DNA of 34,427 bases from Alphaproteobacteria bacterium UBA998 (GTDB taxonomy: Bacteria > Pseudomonadota > Alphaproteobacteria > Rickettsiales > UBA998): NCBI GenBank assembly GCA_002291925.1, contig DBAY01000050.1:1-34427 (forward strand). Direction: 5' to 3'. The translations under genes and the position numbers were made by a program. The notes beneath the pieces are model-generated. The model did no database searches. It had not been told where the DNA came from and worked only from the letters and a program-made list of their open reading frames with translations. Shown here one piece after another: positions 8,801-15,955 of the stretch; within the stretch, counting starts at the first letter, position 1, and every line of letters starts with the position of its first letter.

Positions 8801-9720
8801 CCATGACGTGAAGCAATGTCTTCGATTTGCTCCTGTGCAACCTCACCTCGCTTGTAAGGTTGGATGTAATCGCCAAACTCTTTTAACGCATAGGCATCGC
8901 TAGAAATGAAGCATTTACCCTCTTTAACAACAGCTGTGTAAGTAAGCTCCTTACTAACCGCCAACGCCAGATTGCTCGGCAGCGTCCACGGCGTGGTCGT
9001 CCAAGCAAGGACGAAATATTTTTCCGCCTCCGGTGCGCCTTGGGGACGTTCGTTCAACTCGAACGCCACCGTCACCGCCTTGTCAATGCGCTCGCGGGTA
9101 GCGTTATCCAGGCGCGTCTCGAAGTTGGAGAGCGGCGTTTCGGCACCCCAGCTATAGGGCAGCACGCGGTAGGATTCGTAGATATAGCCTTTGTCGTAGA
9201 GCTGCTTGAAGGCCCACAGGACGGATTCCATGTAGGGCATGTCCATCGTTTTGTAGTCGTTCTCGAAATCGACCCAGCGGCCCTGACGATCGACGTATTG
9301 CCGCCATTCCTGCGTATAGCGCATCACCGAGGTGCGGCAGTGCTCGTTGAACTTGCCGATGCCGTATTCCATGATCTTCTGACGGCCGGAGATGCCCAGC
9401 TCCTTCTCCGCTTGCATCTCGGCGGGCAGGCCGTGGCAATCCCAGCCGAAGCGGCGCTCCACGCGCTTGCCGCGCATGGTCTGGTAGCGCGCAACGAGGT
9501 CTTTCACATAGCCGGTGAGCAAGTGGCCGTAATGCGGCAGGCCGTTGGCAAACGGCGGGCCGTCATAGAAGACATAGGCGTTCGTCTTGCCGTCCTTCTC
9601 GCGCGGGCGACTCTCGACGGAGGCCTCGAAGACGCGCTCACGTTTCCAGAATTCCAGCACGTCGCGCTCGAGCGCGGCGAAATCGACGGAGGGCGAAAGG
9701 TTCGGATAATGCGTGCTCAT
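5845..9720 (-). CDS. ileS: Isoleucyl-tRNA synthetase with an inserted GNAT acetyltransferase domain
   Basis: IleRS charges tRNA-Ile and edits mischarged valine. From ATG 9720 the protein has 1291 aa, well above the usual 1040-1100 of this eukaryote-like (IleRS2-type) class. An in-frame TTG at 9729 is less likely. Class I signatures are intact: HYGH at 63-66, WTTTPWTLPSNLA near 240-252 and the CP1 editing motif GTGIVHMAPGFGEADQ near 348-363. After the insert come HNYPHCWRTDTPLIYRA, DWSISRNRFWG and KYSKR at 843-847. Between EIFDIP (about residue 390) and LKGLNVIADTRKD (about 584) lies an extra segment. Residues about 401-566 of it form a complete RimJ/RimL-like GNAT domain: LETERLYLRPF, the acetyl-CoA loop SEFWGRGYATE, then PDAVKLLKKLGF. 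There is no stop or frameshift, and the composition matches its surroundings. The fusion looks real; its role is unknown. Confidence 0.95.
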   Translation of the reverse strand: MSTHYPNLSPSVDFAALERDVLEFWKRERVFEASVESRPREKDGKTNAYVFYDGPPFANGLPHYGHLLTGYVKDLVARYQTMRGKRVERRFGWDCHGLPAEMQAEKELGISGRQKIMEYGIGKFNEHCRTSVMRYTQEWRQYVDRQGRWVDFENDYKTMDMPYMESVLWAFKQLYDKGYIYESYRVLPYSWGAETPLSNFETRLDNATRERIDKAVTVAFELNERPQGAPEAEKYFVLAWTTTPWTLPSNLALAVSKELTYTAVVKEGKCFISSDAYALKEFGDYIQPYKRGEVAQEQIEDIASRHGILSNGTLIGLSYKPLFPYFSDHPNAFRILDGSDFIEEGSGTGIVHMAPGFGEADQKCCEANGVSLVVPVDGAGKYTDEIFDIPMAAPVTREGALLETERLYLRPFVEADYPLYQSLQADPKVAATTSDGLLPEEKIRAEFERFLADQQRHGFTNWAFFRKEDDAFIGRAGFDARDYLQFNETDQPAVELRYALLSEFWGRGYATEISTALLDWAVLNLPVALFIAGCNPTYPDAVKLLKKLGFTAHHEVPYKNQQVLYHTQTVKDWCARRTGRTLTLKGLNVIADTRKDADEPYTDAQLQKYGLANLRITQWLKEKGQLIKQDDYAHNYPHCWRTDTPLIYRAIPSWYVKVTEFKQRAVELNRRINWVPGHVRDGAMGHMLETAPDWSISRNRFWGCPIPIWKSDNPNNKQLYVFGSIQELQDFFKCEVKDLHRPYIDELTAPDPTDARYTLRRVEDVLDCWFESGSMPYAQLHYPFDNRDKFEANFPADFITEYIAQTRGWFNTLIMLSTAIFDREPFENVICHGVVIDEETGLKYSKRLKNYKDPMEVIEQFGADALRWLMVASPVMRGQDLGVDPDGKFIRDVVRLYIKPIWNAYHFFCLYANADKVKAEFRADSDNAMDRYILAKCREMLKTVRESLDAYDTPTACSALAQFSDVLNNWYIRRNRARFWKGEVDADKMSAYHTLYTVLHCVARAAAPLLPFTMEAMFAGLTNGGVMAQKHSVHLQDFPQELEAASLSADDVLHDMDRVRDICNAAHGIRNAENIRTRQPLATLTVYQPRLKANHDYYRSLIADEVNVKDVVFSDELEAVASLKLKIHFPVAGKRLGAKMKEVGAAAKSGQWSRDASGVIVVGGEALQADEYDLQLEAKDAKGAQPLSAQDGLVRLDLSITPELEAEGIARDVVRLIQEARKNAQFDITDRISLTIKAGDGVARAIEGHRAYIAEQTLASAIAVGEAVQGAFTTQAELDGQGIELGLSKAA
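8023..8520 (-). other. GNAT acetyltransferase domain inside IleRS CP1
   Basis: Residues about 401-566 of IleRS. The domain shows the full GNAT order: a beta-1/alpha-1 start (LETERLYLRPFVEADYPLYQ), a central sheet (FTNWAFFRKEDDAFIGRAGF), the acetyl-CoA pyrophosphate-binding motif A (SEFWGRGYATEIS), motif B with an asparagine and the final KLLKKLGF helix, and a closing strand (NQQVLYH). Nothing key appears missing, so catalysis is plausible. M391 could act as an internal start (ATG at 8550), but no ribosome-binding site precedes it. Confidence 0.88.
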
Positions 9721-9824
9721 GGGGGCCAATGCTGCGTTAGGCGTCGGTTATACAGAGGATTACCCACCATCTCAACGGCAGAAGCGTGCGAAAACCGCTA
9801 CTTCGCCTTGTAATTTTTAATATC

Positions 9825-9844
9825 TGTTAACAATTTTATGACAA
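9825..9844 (-). promoter_or_regulatory. PHO-box-like site upstream of ileS
   Basis: Read on the minus strand this is TTGTCAT-AAAA-TTGTTAA-CA. The first half differs from CTGTCAT at one position; the second is weaker. It lies in the AT-rich divergent region between ileS and the PAS-like gene, about 105 bp from the ileS start. The orientation favours ileS, but a PhoB site could also affect the divergent gene. AT-richness makes chance matches more likely here. Confidence 0.3.
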
Positions 9845-9882
9845 TTTAGTAGTTTAGGTTTTGTTTAAAAGCACTGCATAGC

Positions 9883-10335
9883 ATGTCCGTTGATCTTCGT
9901 CTCACCTCCCGCCTCATCGGTTTATGGAAGCGTCTAGGCGACGATGAGCAAATGCCTGACTTTTCTAAGTTGAATGTGAGCAATATCGATGAGTTATGGC
10001 AAAACTGCATGGTATTGATTCCACTGCCACACTCGGGAACCTCACGTACGCAGACCGCGCTGAAGATGTATCATATCGGACGCAAGTTAAGAGAAGTCAT
10101 TGGGAATGCAGCGGTAGGAAATTACATCATCGCGCGCGCTCAGCAATTCGCCGGGAACAAAATCATACAACGTGTGGATGAGGTGATTAATCAACCCCAG
10201 CCTGTCGAAGAGTCGGGCCAGTTTGTCAATGATCGGCATAAAATAGTCAAATACCGCTCTTGCCTTTTGCCTTTTGGTAACCCGCAACAAGGGGTTACGC
10301 ATGTGCTCGTAGGCCTGAGCTGGAGGGAGTTCTAG
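9883..10335 (+). CDS. PAS-like (PAS_5-type) small protein
   Basis: This 150-aa soluble protein resembles the short alphaproteobacterial PAS-type proteins. It has an N-terminal helix (LTSRLIGLWKRLGDDEQMPDF), a middle section (LIPLPHSGTSRTQTALKMYHIG) reading like a PAS core with a bound-ligand strand, and the ending KYRSCLLPFG then GVTHVLVGLSWREF, the typical closing beta strands of that group. No output domain is attached, so it may act as a stand-alone sensor or partner protein. It is divergent from ileS across an AT-rich region. Its base composition is somewhat more AT-rich than its neighbours. The family assignment is by pattern and moderately sure; the ligand is unknown. Confidence 0.6.
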   Translation: MSVDLRLTSRLIGLWKRLGDDEQMPDFSKLNVSNIDELWQNCMVLIPLPHSGTSRTQTALKMYHIGRKLREVIGNAAVGNYIIARAQQFAGNKIIQRVDEVINQPQPVEESGQFVNDRHKIVKYRSCLLPFGNPQQGVTHVLVGLSWREF

Positions 10336-10390
10336 CCGTACACTGAAAGCCTTCTTGTTTCCTAAGCCCCTCGCATGGTAACACCGCAAG

Positions 10391-11566
10391 ATGACGCAGG
10401 TGGATACTAAACTGGTAACGTTGGGGCGCGAGGCGGAAGGCACGGGCTTCCCCGCCGTGAACCCGCCGATTTATCGTACTTCCACCGTGCTGTTTCCCAC
10501 CATGCAGGCGCTGGAGGAAGCGACCGCCGGCCTCGGCAAGATTCCCTCCTACGGGCGCTACGGATCGCCGACGGCGATGCATCTCTCCAGCGCGCTCGAT
10601 GCGCTAATCGGCTCCGACCTCACGCTCATCACCTCCTCTGGGCTCAGCGCCGTCACCACGGCCCTGCTCGGCGCGCTGAAATCGGGCGATCACCTGCTGA
10701 TGGTGGACAATGTCTACGGCCCCACCCGCATGTTCTGCGACCAAGTGCTGAAGCGCATGGGCATCGAGACTACTTATTTCCGCGGGGATGCGGGGCCGGA
10801 GGATATTGACCCGCTACTGCGCGACAATACCGCGGTGATTTTCTTGGAGTCCCCCGGTTCGCAGACCTTCGAGATGCAGGATATGCAGGGCATCGCGGCG
10901 CTGGTGAAGCCGCGCGGCATCCTTGTCATCGCCGATGTCACGTGGGCGACGCCGCTCTACATGCGCCCATTCGATCATGGCATCGACATCGCCATCCATT
11001 CGCTCACCAAATATGTTTCCGGCCATTCGGATTTGCTGATGGGCGCCATCAGCTGCCTTGAGCCGCACAAGAAGATGATGCGCAACGCGTGGTTGCATGT
11101 CGGCGCGCATGCCAGCAACGATGATTGCTACCTCGCCCTGCGCGGCCTGCGCACCATCGGCGTGCGGGTGAAGCAGCATGAGAAATCCGGGCTGGAGATG
11201 GCGCGCTGGCTGGCGGAGCAACCCGCCGTGAAGCGCGTGCTGCACCCCGCCCTCTCCACCGACCCCGGCCATGCGCGTTTCAAGGCGCATTTTTCGGGTG
11301 CGTGCGGCCTGTTCGGCGTCGAACTACAGCCTGTGCGCAAGGAAGCGGTGGCCGCCATGCTGGACGGGCTGGAACTGTTCGGCATGGGCTATAGCTGGGG
11401 CGGCTATGAGAGCCTCATCATCCCCGTGTATCCCGCCAAAATCCGCACCGCCACCCAGTGGCCCGCCGAAACCATCTGCCTGCGCCTGCATATCGGGCTG
11501 GAAGCGGTGGAGGATTTGAAAGCGGATTTATCGGCGGGGCTCGAGCGCTTGGCGGCCGCTGCCTAA
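10391..11566 (+). CDS. metC: Cystathionine beta-lyase or related PLP-dependent Cys/Met enzyme
   Basis: A 391-aa Cys/Met metabolism PLP enzyme, probably cleaving cystathionine to homocysteine, pyruvate and ammonia in methionine synthesis. Motifs in order are NPPIYRTSTVLF, the YGRYGSPT block with the partner-subunit phosphate-binding Tyr and Arg (Y54, R56), TSSGLSAVTTALL, the cofactor aspartate in VIADVTWATP, and the Schiff-base lysine K207 in HSLTKYVSGHSD. The C-terminal block with GYSWGGYESL and LRLHIGLE is typical of MetC rather than MetB, but related gamma-synthases cannot be fully excluded. Its stop overlaps by four bases the stop of the convergent HupE/UreJ-like gene. Confidence 0.88.
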   Translation: MTQVDTKLVTLGREAEGTGFPAVNPPIYRTSTVLFPTMQALEEATAGLGKIPSYGRYGSPTAMHLSSALDALIGSDLTLITSSGLSAVTTALLGALKSGDHLLMVDNVYGPTRMFCDQVLKRMGIETTYFRGDAGPEDIDPLLRDNTAVIFLESPGSQTFEMQDMQGIAALVKPRGILVIADVTWATPLYMRPFDHGIDIAIHSLTKYVSGHSDLLMGAISCLEPHKKMMRNAWLHVGAHASNDDCYLALRGLRTIGVRVKQHEKSGLEMARWLAEQPAVKRVLHPALSTDPGHARFKAHFSGACGLFGVELQPVRKEAVAAMLDGLELFGMGYSWGGYESLIIPVYPAKIRTATQWPAETICLRLHIGLEAVEDLKADLSAGLERLAAAA

Positions 11567-12156
11567 AACAACCAGCTTCGCAGTGTCACCAGTACGCGGT
11601 TATCGCTGGTGCCGGCCATGCGGTTGAAGGCCATAATGGCATGATCCAAAAACGCGATGGCGAAGCAAACGGAGGCGGCGAGCATCAGGCTCAGCGCCAG
11701 TAATTGTCCGAGCAGGAAATAGAGCGGATCGCCGATGGAGAGCAGCCGGTAGCCCGCATGCATACCTACATGAAACGCCACGGAAGAGCCCACCGCGATG
11801 GCCACCACGAACTTGCGGCTATCTACCAGCGTGAGCGAGAGGGCATAAGTGATGATGGCCCCCAGCATGAACCACGGCACCAGCGGGAAGCGCTGCATAT
11901 CCACCTGCACCATGGCGGCGATGGCATAGATCAGCACGAAGCTGAGCGGCAGCAGCACCATCGCGTCGCGACCGATGCTGGTGGCCCAGATGCCAACGAG
12001 CACGATCAGCACGAAATCCTTGTCAACATTGAGCATGGAGAGAAACCCATGGCTCAGGCCCGCGCTGGCCTCGCCCGAGGGGTAGAGCACCAGGAACGGC
12101 AGGCAGGCCAGCGCAAAGAGCGCGGCGAAAAGAAGAAGAATCTTCTGGTTTTCCAT
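11563..12156 (-). CDS. HupE/UreJ-like integral membrane protein
   Basis: A 197-aa polytopic membrane protein with about five to six hydrophobic segments after a signal-like N-terminus (ILLLFAALFALACLPFLVLYP). The order of segments and the block GFLSMLNVDKDFVLIVLVGIWA parallel HupE/UreJ proteins, where the matching block normally carries an HPxxGxDH metal-binding motif. Here that histidine motif is degenerate (NVDKD). The usual FHGHAHG block is reduced to FHVGMHAG. HupE/UreJ members move nickel or cobalt; with the ligands altered, transport of those metals is uncertain. It is divergent from the ModA-like gene and convergent with the MetC-like gene. Confidence 0.5.
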   Translation of the reverse strand: MENQKILLLFAALFALACLPFLVLYPSGEASAGLSHGFLSMLNVDKDFVLIVLVGIWATSIGRDAMVLLPLSFVLIYAIAAMVQVDMQRFPLVPWFMLGAIITYALSLTLVDSRKFVVAIAVGSSVAFHVGMHAGYRLLSIGDPLYFLLGQLLALSLMLAASVCFAIAFLDHAIMAFNRMAGTSDNRVLVTLRSWLF

Positions 12157-12225
12157 GAAGGCTTGCCTAGGGTTTTCAAACGTGGTGTCATAGCATTGCT
12201 CCGACAGCGGGACAATGCGAATGCC

Positions 12226-13062
12226 ATGATTGTTAACAAAATCTTAACATTTCTTTCTAAATCCGCCTACGTGGCGGTTCTGCTGAGCTTTGAGGGAGTG
12301 ATAGCCCTGCCCGCCCCGTTGCTCGCCAAAGCACCTGCCGAAGGCCCGTCGGGCCTCACCGTGCTGGCGGATGAGAGCCTCACAGTGCCGCTCACGCTGA
12401 TTGCGCGCGCCTATGCCACCGAATACCAGACCCCCATTTCCACCCAGTTTGGCCCCACCAACCAGCAAATCCGCGAGGTGGAGGATGGGGCGGAAGCCAA
12501 TGTGTTCATCACGGGCAAAGCCATCTGGATGCGGCAGCTGGAGGCGCGCGGGCTGGTGGATGTCTATTCGCGCACGCCGATTGCCCGCAACAGCCTGGTC
12601 CTCGCCGCGCATAAGGGAGTGGCCACCCCGAAGCTGGAGATGGCACCCGGCCTGTCCGCCGGCAGTTTCCTTGGCCCCAACGAGAGCATGGACGCCCTCT
12701 CCGTGGCCTTGGGCGACCCGGAATACACCGCCGAGGGCACCTATGCGCTCGACGCCCTCTCCCGCCTGCGGCTGGACGGCGAGCTGGAGCCGTATTTCAC
12801 GTTTTTCCGCGACATGGACACGCTGGCGGATACACTGAACGCGCCCGGCGCGTATGGCGTGCTGTTCGAAACAGAAGCGAGGCTGCATCCCTCGCTGCAG
12901 GTGATTGATCATTTCGCGGATACAGCCCATGCGCCAATTGTCTATGAAGCGGTGACCGTGGCTGGGGAAAACATGCAGGGCGGGCGGCATTTTGTCGATT
13001 ACCTGACCTCCGACAAAGCCCGCGCCGTCTTCGCACGGTTCGGCTTCCGGCCGGTATCGTAG
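12226..13062 (+). CDS. ModA-like periplasmic binding protein
   Basis: A 278-aa secreted binding protein of the molybdate/sulfate-type family. I chose ATG 12226 because it gives a signal peptide (residues 1 to about 35, hydrophobic core YVAVLLSFEGVIAL) ending near LLAKA. A longer frame to 11704 lies antisense to the HupE-like gene. The mature part reads like ModA: LTVLADESLTVPL, then GAEANVFITGKAIWMRQLEARG, then RNSLVLAA, and a C-terminal GGRHFVDYLTSDKARAVFARFGF. No modB or modC permease lies in the window, so it is an orphan here. The ligand could be molybdate, tungstate or another oxyanion. Confidence 0.75.
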   Translation: MIVNKILTFLSKSAYVAVLLSFEGVIALPAPLLAKAPAEGPSGLTVLADESLTVPLTLIARAYATEYQTPISTQFGPTNQQIREVEDGAEANVFITGKAIWMRQLEARGLVDVYSRTPIARNSLVLAAHKGVATPKLEMAPGLSAGSFLGPNESMDALSVALGDPEYTAEGTYALDALSRLRLDGELEPYFTFFRDMDTLADTLNAPGAYGVLFETEARLHPSLQVIDHFADTAHAPIVYEAVTVAGENMQGGRHFVDYLTSDKARAVFARFGFRPVS

Positions 13063-13072
13063 GGGGAGCACC

Positions 13073-13156
13073 GTCATCCTGCGAGCCTGAAGGGCTGCGC
13101 AGGATCTTCTTCGTGACGCGGTGAGATTCCGGGCATGCTGCGCGTCGCGGAATGAC
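13073..13156. repeat. 84-bp palindromic repeat (GTCATCC...GGAATGAC), copy B
   Basis: Same architecture as the repeat at 5756-5837 in opposite orientation. A first hairpin is built on ATCCTG and CAGGAT, and a second on ATTCCGG and CGGAAT. It fills the space between the convergent ends of the ModA-like gene and tsaD, where a bidirectional 3-prime-end structure would be useful. Confidence 0.75.
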
Positions 13157-13161
13157 GGAAA

Positions 13162-14220
13162 CTACGCCGCCAGCGGCCAGCGGGCGCGGGGAAGTGCGTC
13201 CAGCCCGTCGGGTGGGAACTGGCCAAGGCGCTCCAGCCCGGCCCAGGCGATCATGGCGGCGTTGTCGGTGCAAAGCGCCAATGGCGGGGCGACGAGTAGC
13301 ATACCATGCGCGTCAGCCAGCGAGGTCAGCTCTTTACGCAGATAGAGGTTTGCCGCCACGCCGCCCGCCAGCACCAGCGTATGACCGGGACCATACTGCG
13401 CCACGAACGTCTTGAGCGCCACGCCCAGCCGGTCCGTCAAAATGGCTGCCACACTGCGCTGGAAGGACGCGGCGATGTCAGCCTTCGCCTGCGCATCGAG
13501 CCCGCCAGCCTCGGCCAGTGCGACAATCTGGCGGCGCACGGCCGTTTTTAAACCAGAGAAGGAGAAATCCCCATGCGCCTCGCCTACCATGGGCAGCGGA
13601 AAGGTAAAGCGGGTGTCGTCGCCGTCGCGGGCCAGACGCTCGACCTGCGGGCCACCGGGATAGGGCAAGCCCATCATCTTGGCAATCTTGTCGAAGGCCT
13701 CGCCGAGCGCATCGTCACGCGTCGCGCCGAGTTTGCGGTATTGCCCCACCCCCTCCACCGCCAGCACTTGGCAGTGCCCCCCGGAAACCAGCAGCAAGAG
13801 ATAAGGAAACGCCACTCGGTCACTCAGGCGGGCGGTGAGCGCATGGCCCTCCAGATGGTTGATGGCGTAGAGCGGCTTTCGGTGCACGCTGGCGAGGGCC
13901 TTCGCCGTCATCAGCCCCACGATGACGCCGCCGATCAGCCCTGGCCCGGCCGTGGCGGCGATGGCGTCCACCTGCGGCAGCGTCACGTTCGCGTCATGCA
14001 GCGCTTGCTTCAGCAGATCCTCGATATGAAGCATATGCTGGCGCGCCGCGATCTCCGGCACCACGCCCCCGTACGCCTGATGCGCCTCCGTCTGCGATTG
14101 CAGCGCCTGCGCGAGGATGGTGCCATCGCCACGCACCAGCGCGACGGCGGTCTCGTCGCAGCTGCTCTCAATACCGAGCACCAGGGCATCGTGAGCGGGA
14201 AAACCGGGTATGGGCTTCAC
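13162..14220 (-). CDS. tsaD: tRNA N6-adenosine threonylcarbamoyltransferase
   Basis: A 352-aa Kae1/Qri7-type ASKHA protein that transfers the threonylcarbamoyl group to A37 of ANN-reading tRNAs, with TsaB and TsaE as partners. Visible motifs are GIESSCDETAVAL at 16-28, GGVVPEIAARQH, the metal-binding pair H122 and H126 in NHLEGHAL, LLVSGGHCQVL, DALGEAFDKIAKMMGLPYPGGP, FSFSGLKTAV, and the late metal aspartate in LCTDNAAMIAW. The start gives the usual length. It is divergent from hemC across 58 bp, a common alphaproteobacterial pairing, and convergent with the ModA-like gene. Confidence 0.97.
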   Translation of the reverse strand: MKPIPGFPAHDALVLGIESSCDETAVALVRGDGTILAQALQSQTEAHQAYGGVVPEIAARQHMLHIEDLLKQALHDANVTLPQVDAIAATAGPGLIGGVIVGLMTAKALASVHRKPLYAINHLEGHALTARLSDRVAFPYLLLLVSGGHCQVLAVEGVGQYRKLGATRDDALGEAFDKIAKMMGLPYPGGPQVERLARDGDDTRFTFPLPMVGEAHGDFSFSGLKTAVRRQIVALAEAGGLDAQAKADIAASFQRSVAAILTDRLGVALKTFVAQYGPGHTLVLAGGVAANLYLRKELTSLADAHGMLLVAPPLALCTDNAAMIAWAGLERLGQFPPDGLDALPRARWPLAA

Positions 14221-14249
14221 TTGTCAACCGGGCGTGGAAGGGTTACGAA
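14221..14249 (+). promoter_or_regulatory. Predicted hem operon promoter
   Basis: TTGTCA (14221-14226) and TACGAA (14244-14249) are 17 bp apart in the 58-bp tsaD-hemC gap. The predicted transcript start near 14256 leaves a leader of only about 23 nt. Confidence 0.45.
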
Positions 14250-14264
14250 TGCGGGGTTTCTAGC

Positions 14265-14282
14265 ATGAGCGCCCCGTCATGA
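14265..14282 (+). CDS. Possible five-codon minicistron before hemC
   Basis: ATG AGC GCC CCG TCA TGA: its stop overlaps the hemC ATG as ATGA. A GGGG stretch lies at a plausible distance before this ATG, while none lies before hemC. This suggests hemC may be translated by coupling to the minicistron. The unit is too short for coding statistics, so this is speculative. Confidence 0.25.
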   Translation: MSAPS

Positions 14283-15202
14283 CCAGCCTGCGTCACCGCT
14301 TCCCTCTGAAACTCGGCACACGCGCCAGCGCTTTGGCCATGGCGCAGGCACAGGAGACGCAACGCAAGCTGTGCGCGTATCTGGGAGCCGAGGTTGGCGA
14401 CATCGTGCTGGTGCCCATGACCACCTCCGGCGACAAGCATCTGGAAGGCACGCTGACGGAAATCGGCGGCAAGGGGCTGTTCACCAAGGAGTTGGAGGAT
14501 TCGCTGTTGAGCGGGCGCATCGATCTGGCGGTGCACTCGCTGAAGGACATGGCGACCGTCATGCCGCCGCGCCTCATCATCGCCGCCACGTTTGAGCGCG
14601 AGGATGTGCGTGACGCGCTCATCTCCAACCATCCGGGCGGTCTGGAAGGGCTGCCGCAAGGCGCGGTATTCGGCACCGCCTCGCTGCGCCGCGCCGCGCA
14701 GGTAAAACAGGTGCGGCCGGATCTGGAGATTTTCCCGCTGCGCGGCAATGTGCCCACCCGCCTCTCCAAACTGCGGCGCGGCGAGGTGGATGCCACGCTG
14801 CTGGCCGTGGCGGGCCTGAAGCGGCTGAACTTGTGGGAGGAATCCGGCGCGGTGGCGCTCAGCGCGCATGAATTCATCCCCGCCGTCGGCCAAGGGGCCA
14901 TCGCACTGCAATGCCGCGAGGACGATCACGAAATCCGGGCATTGCTGGAAGCGGTGAACCACGCCGACACGTTCCATGCCATCACTGCCGAGCGGGCCAT
15001 GCTGCGCGTGCTGGACGGCTCCTGCCGTACGCCCATCGGCGGCCATGCGGCGCGCGAGGGCGACCGTTTCCGCCTGCGCGGCATCCTGCTCTCGGATGAC
15101 GGCCAGACGCTCTGGCAGGCCGAGGACTCTGCCGCGCCGGAGGACATGGCCGCGCTGGGTGAAGCTGTGGGGCATGCCATCAAGGCGCAGGCAGGGCGCT
15201 GA
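14279..15202 (+). CDS. hemC: Hydroxymethylbilane synthase (porphobilinogen deaminase)
   Basis: A 307-aa enzyme that joins four porphobilinogens into hydroxymethylbilane for heme synthesis. Motifs are LGTRASALAMAQ, MTTSGDKHLEGTLTEIGGKG, the catalytic aspartate D90 in AVHSLKD, FGTASLRRAAQ, PLRGNVPTRLSKL, and the cofactor cysteine C249 in LDGSCRTPIGGHA, which binds dipyrromethane. Length and order are normal. It is the first gene of hemC-hemD-Mic60-like-HemY-like. Its stop directly abuts the hemD start (TGAATG), implying coupling. Confidence 0.97.
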   Translation: MTSLRHRFPLKLGTRASALAMAQAQETQRKLCAYLGAEVGDIVLVPMTTSGDKHLEGTLTEIGGKGLFTKELEDSLLSGRIDLAVHSLKDMATVMPPRLIIAATFEREDVRDALISNHPGGLEGLPQGAVFGTASLRRAAQVKQVRPDLEIFPLRGNVPTRLSKLRRGEVDATLLAVAGLKRLNLWEESGAVALSAHEFIPAVGQGAIALQCREDDHEIRALLEAVNHADTFHAITAERAMLRVLDGSCRTPIGGHAAREGDRFRLRGILLSDDGQTLWQAEDSAAPEDMAALGEAVGHAIKAQAGR

Positions 15203-15916
15203 ATGACCAAGCCGCACCTGCTGCTGACACGGCCCTGCGCGGAAGGCAAGCGCACCGCCGCGTGGCTGGAATCGGCAGGCTTCCGCGTGACGCTGGCCCC
15301 GTGCCTGGAAATCCAAACACTCCCCGCGCGCATCGTGGAGAAGCCGAATGCCGTGTTGCTCACCAGTCAGCATGCCGTGCCTGCCTTGCAAGCGCTGGAA
15401 CTGCCTGCATCCCTGCCCGTATTCACCGTAGGGCCCGCCACGGCCCGCGCCGTACGCACGCTCGGCTTTACCCGCGTGGATGAGGACGCCGACCATGCCC
15501 CCGCGCTGGTGGCACGCGTGCAGCAATCCCTTCCTGCCCCAGCCGGGCTGCTTTACCTGCGCGGACAGGATATCCGCCATGACCTCACGGCGGTGCTTAC
15601 CGATGCGGGGTACCGGGTGGAGGATGTCATTGTCTATGCGGCGCAAGCGGTGATGTCCCTGACCTCCGAAGCGCAGCAGGCGCTGCAGGGAGGCGACCTC
15701 GATGGCATCGTATTTTATTCAGCCCGCACAGTCGATATTTTCGCCATGCTGGCCGCGGCGGCTGGCTTCGATGCCAGGGTGCGCCACCTGACAGCGCTGT
15801 GCATTAGTGAGGCGGTGGCAGAGGCTGCGCACGCGCGGGGATTCACGCGCACGCCCATCGTTCCGCTTCAACGCGGCGAGGCGGCCGTAGCTGCGCTTAA
15901 AACCTTGTTTTCTTAA
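15203..15916 (+). CDS. hemD: Uroporphyrinogen-III synthase
   Basis: A 237-aa enzyme that closes and inverts ring D of hydroxymethylbilane. HemD sequences diverge widely, so the assignment rests on the pattern LLLTRPxxEGKRTAAWLESAGF at the start, VLLTSQHAV, PVFTVGPATARAVRTLGF, LYLRGQDIRHDL, VIVYAAQ, IVFYSARTVDIFAML and CISEAVAEAA, and on its position immediately after hemC with no gap. The two-domain layout with two linking strands is visible. The length is typical. Confidence 0.93.
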   Translation: MTKPHLLLTRPCAEGKRTAAWLESAGFRVTLAPCLEIQTLPARIVEKPNAVLLTSQHAVPALQALELPASLPVFTVGPATARAVRTLGFTRVDEDADHAPALVARVQQSLPAPAGLLYLRGQDIRHDLTAVLTDAGYRVEDVIVYAAQAVMSLTSEAQQALQGGDLDGIVFYSARTVDIFAMLAAAAGFDARVRHLTALCISEAVAEAAHARGFTRTPIVPLQRGEAAVAALKTLFS

Positions 15917-15955
15917 GGTAGCCTCGCTACACCTGGGCGGCAAAAGGAAAAATGC

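Noticed and set aside
11704..12225. N-terminal extension of the ModA-like gene
   Set aside because: It is antisense to the HupE/UreJ-like gene, and would bury the signal peptide that starts cleanly at 12226.
14243..15646. 467-codon minus-strand frame over hemC and hemD
   Set aside because: Shadow of two confident genes; no recognisable domain.
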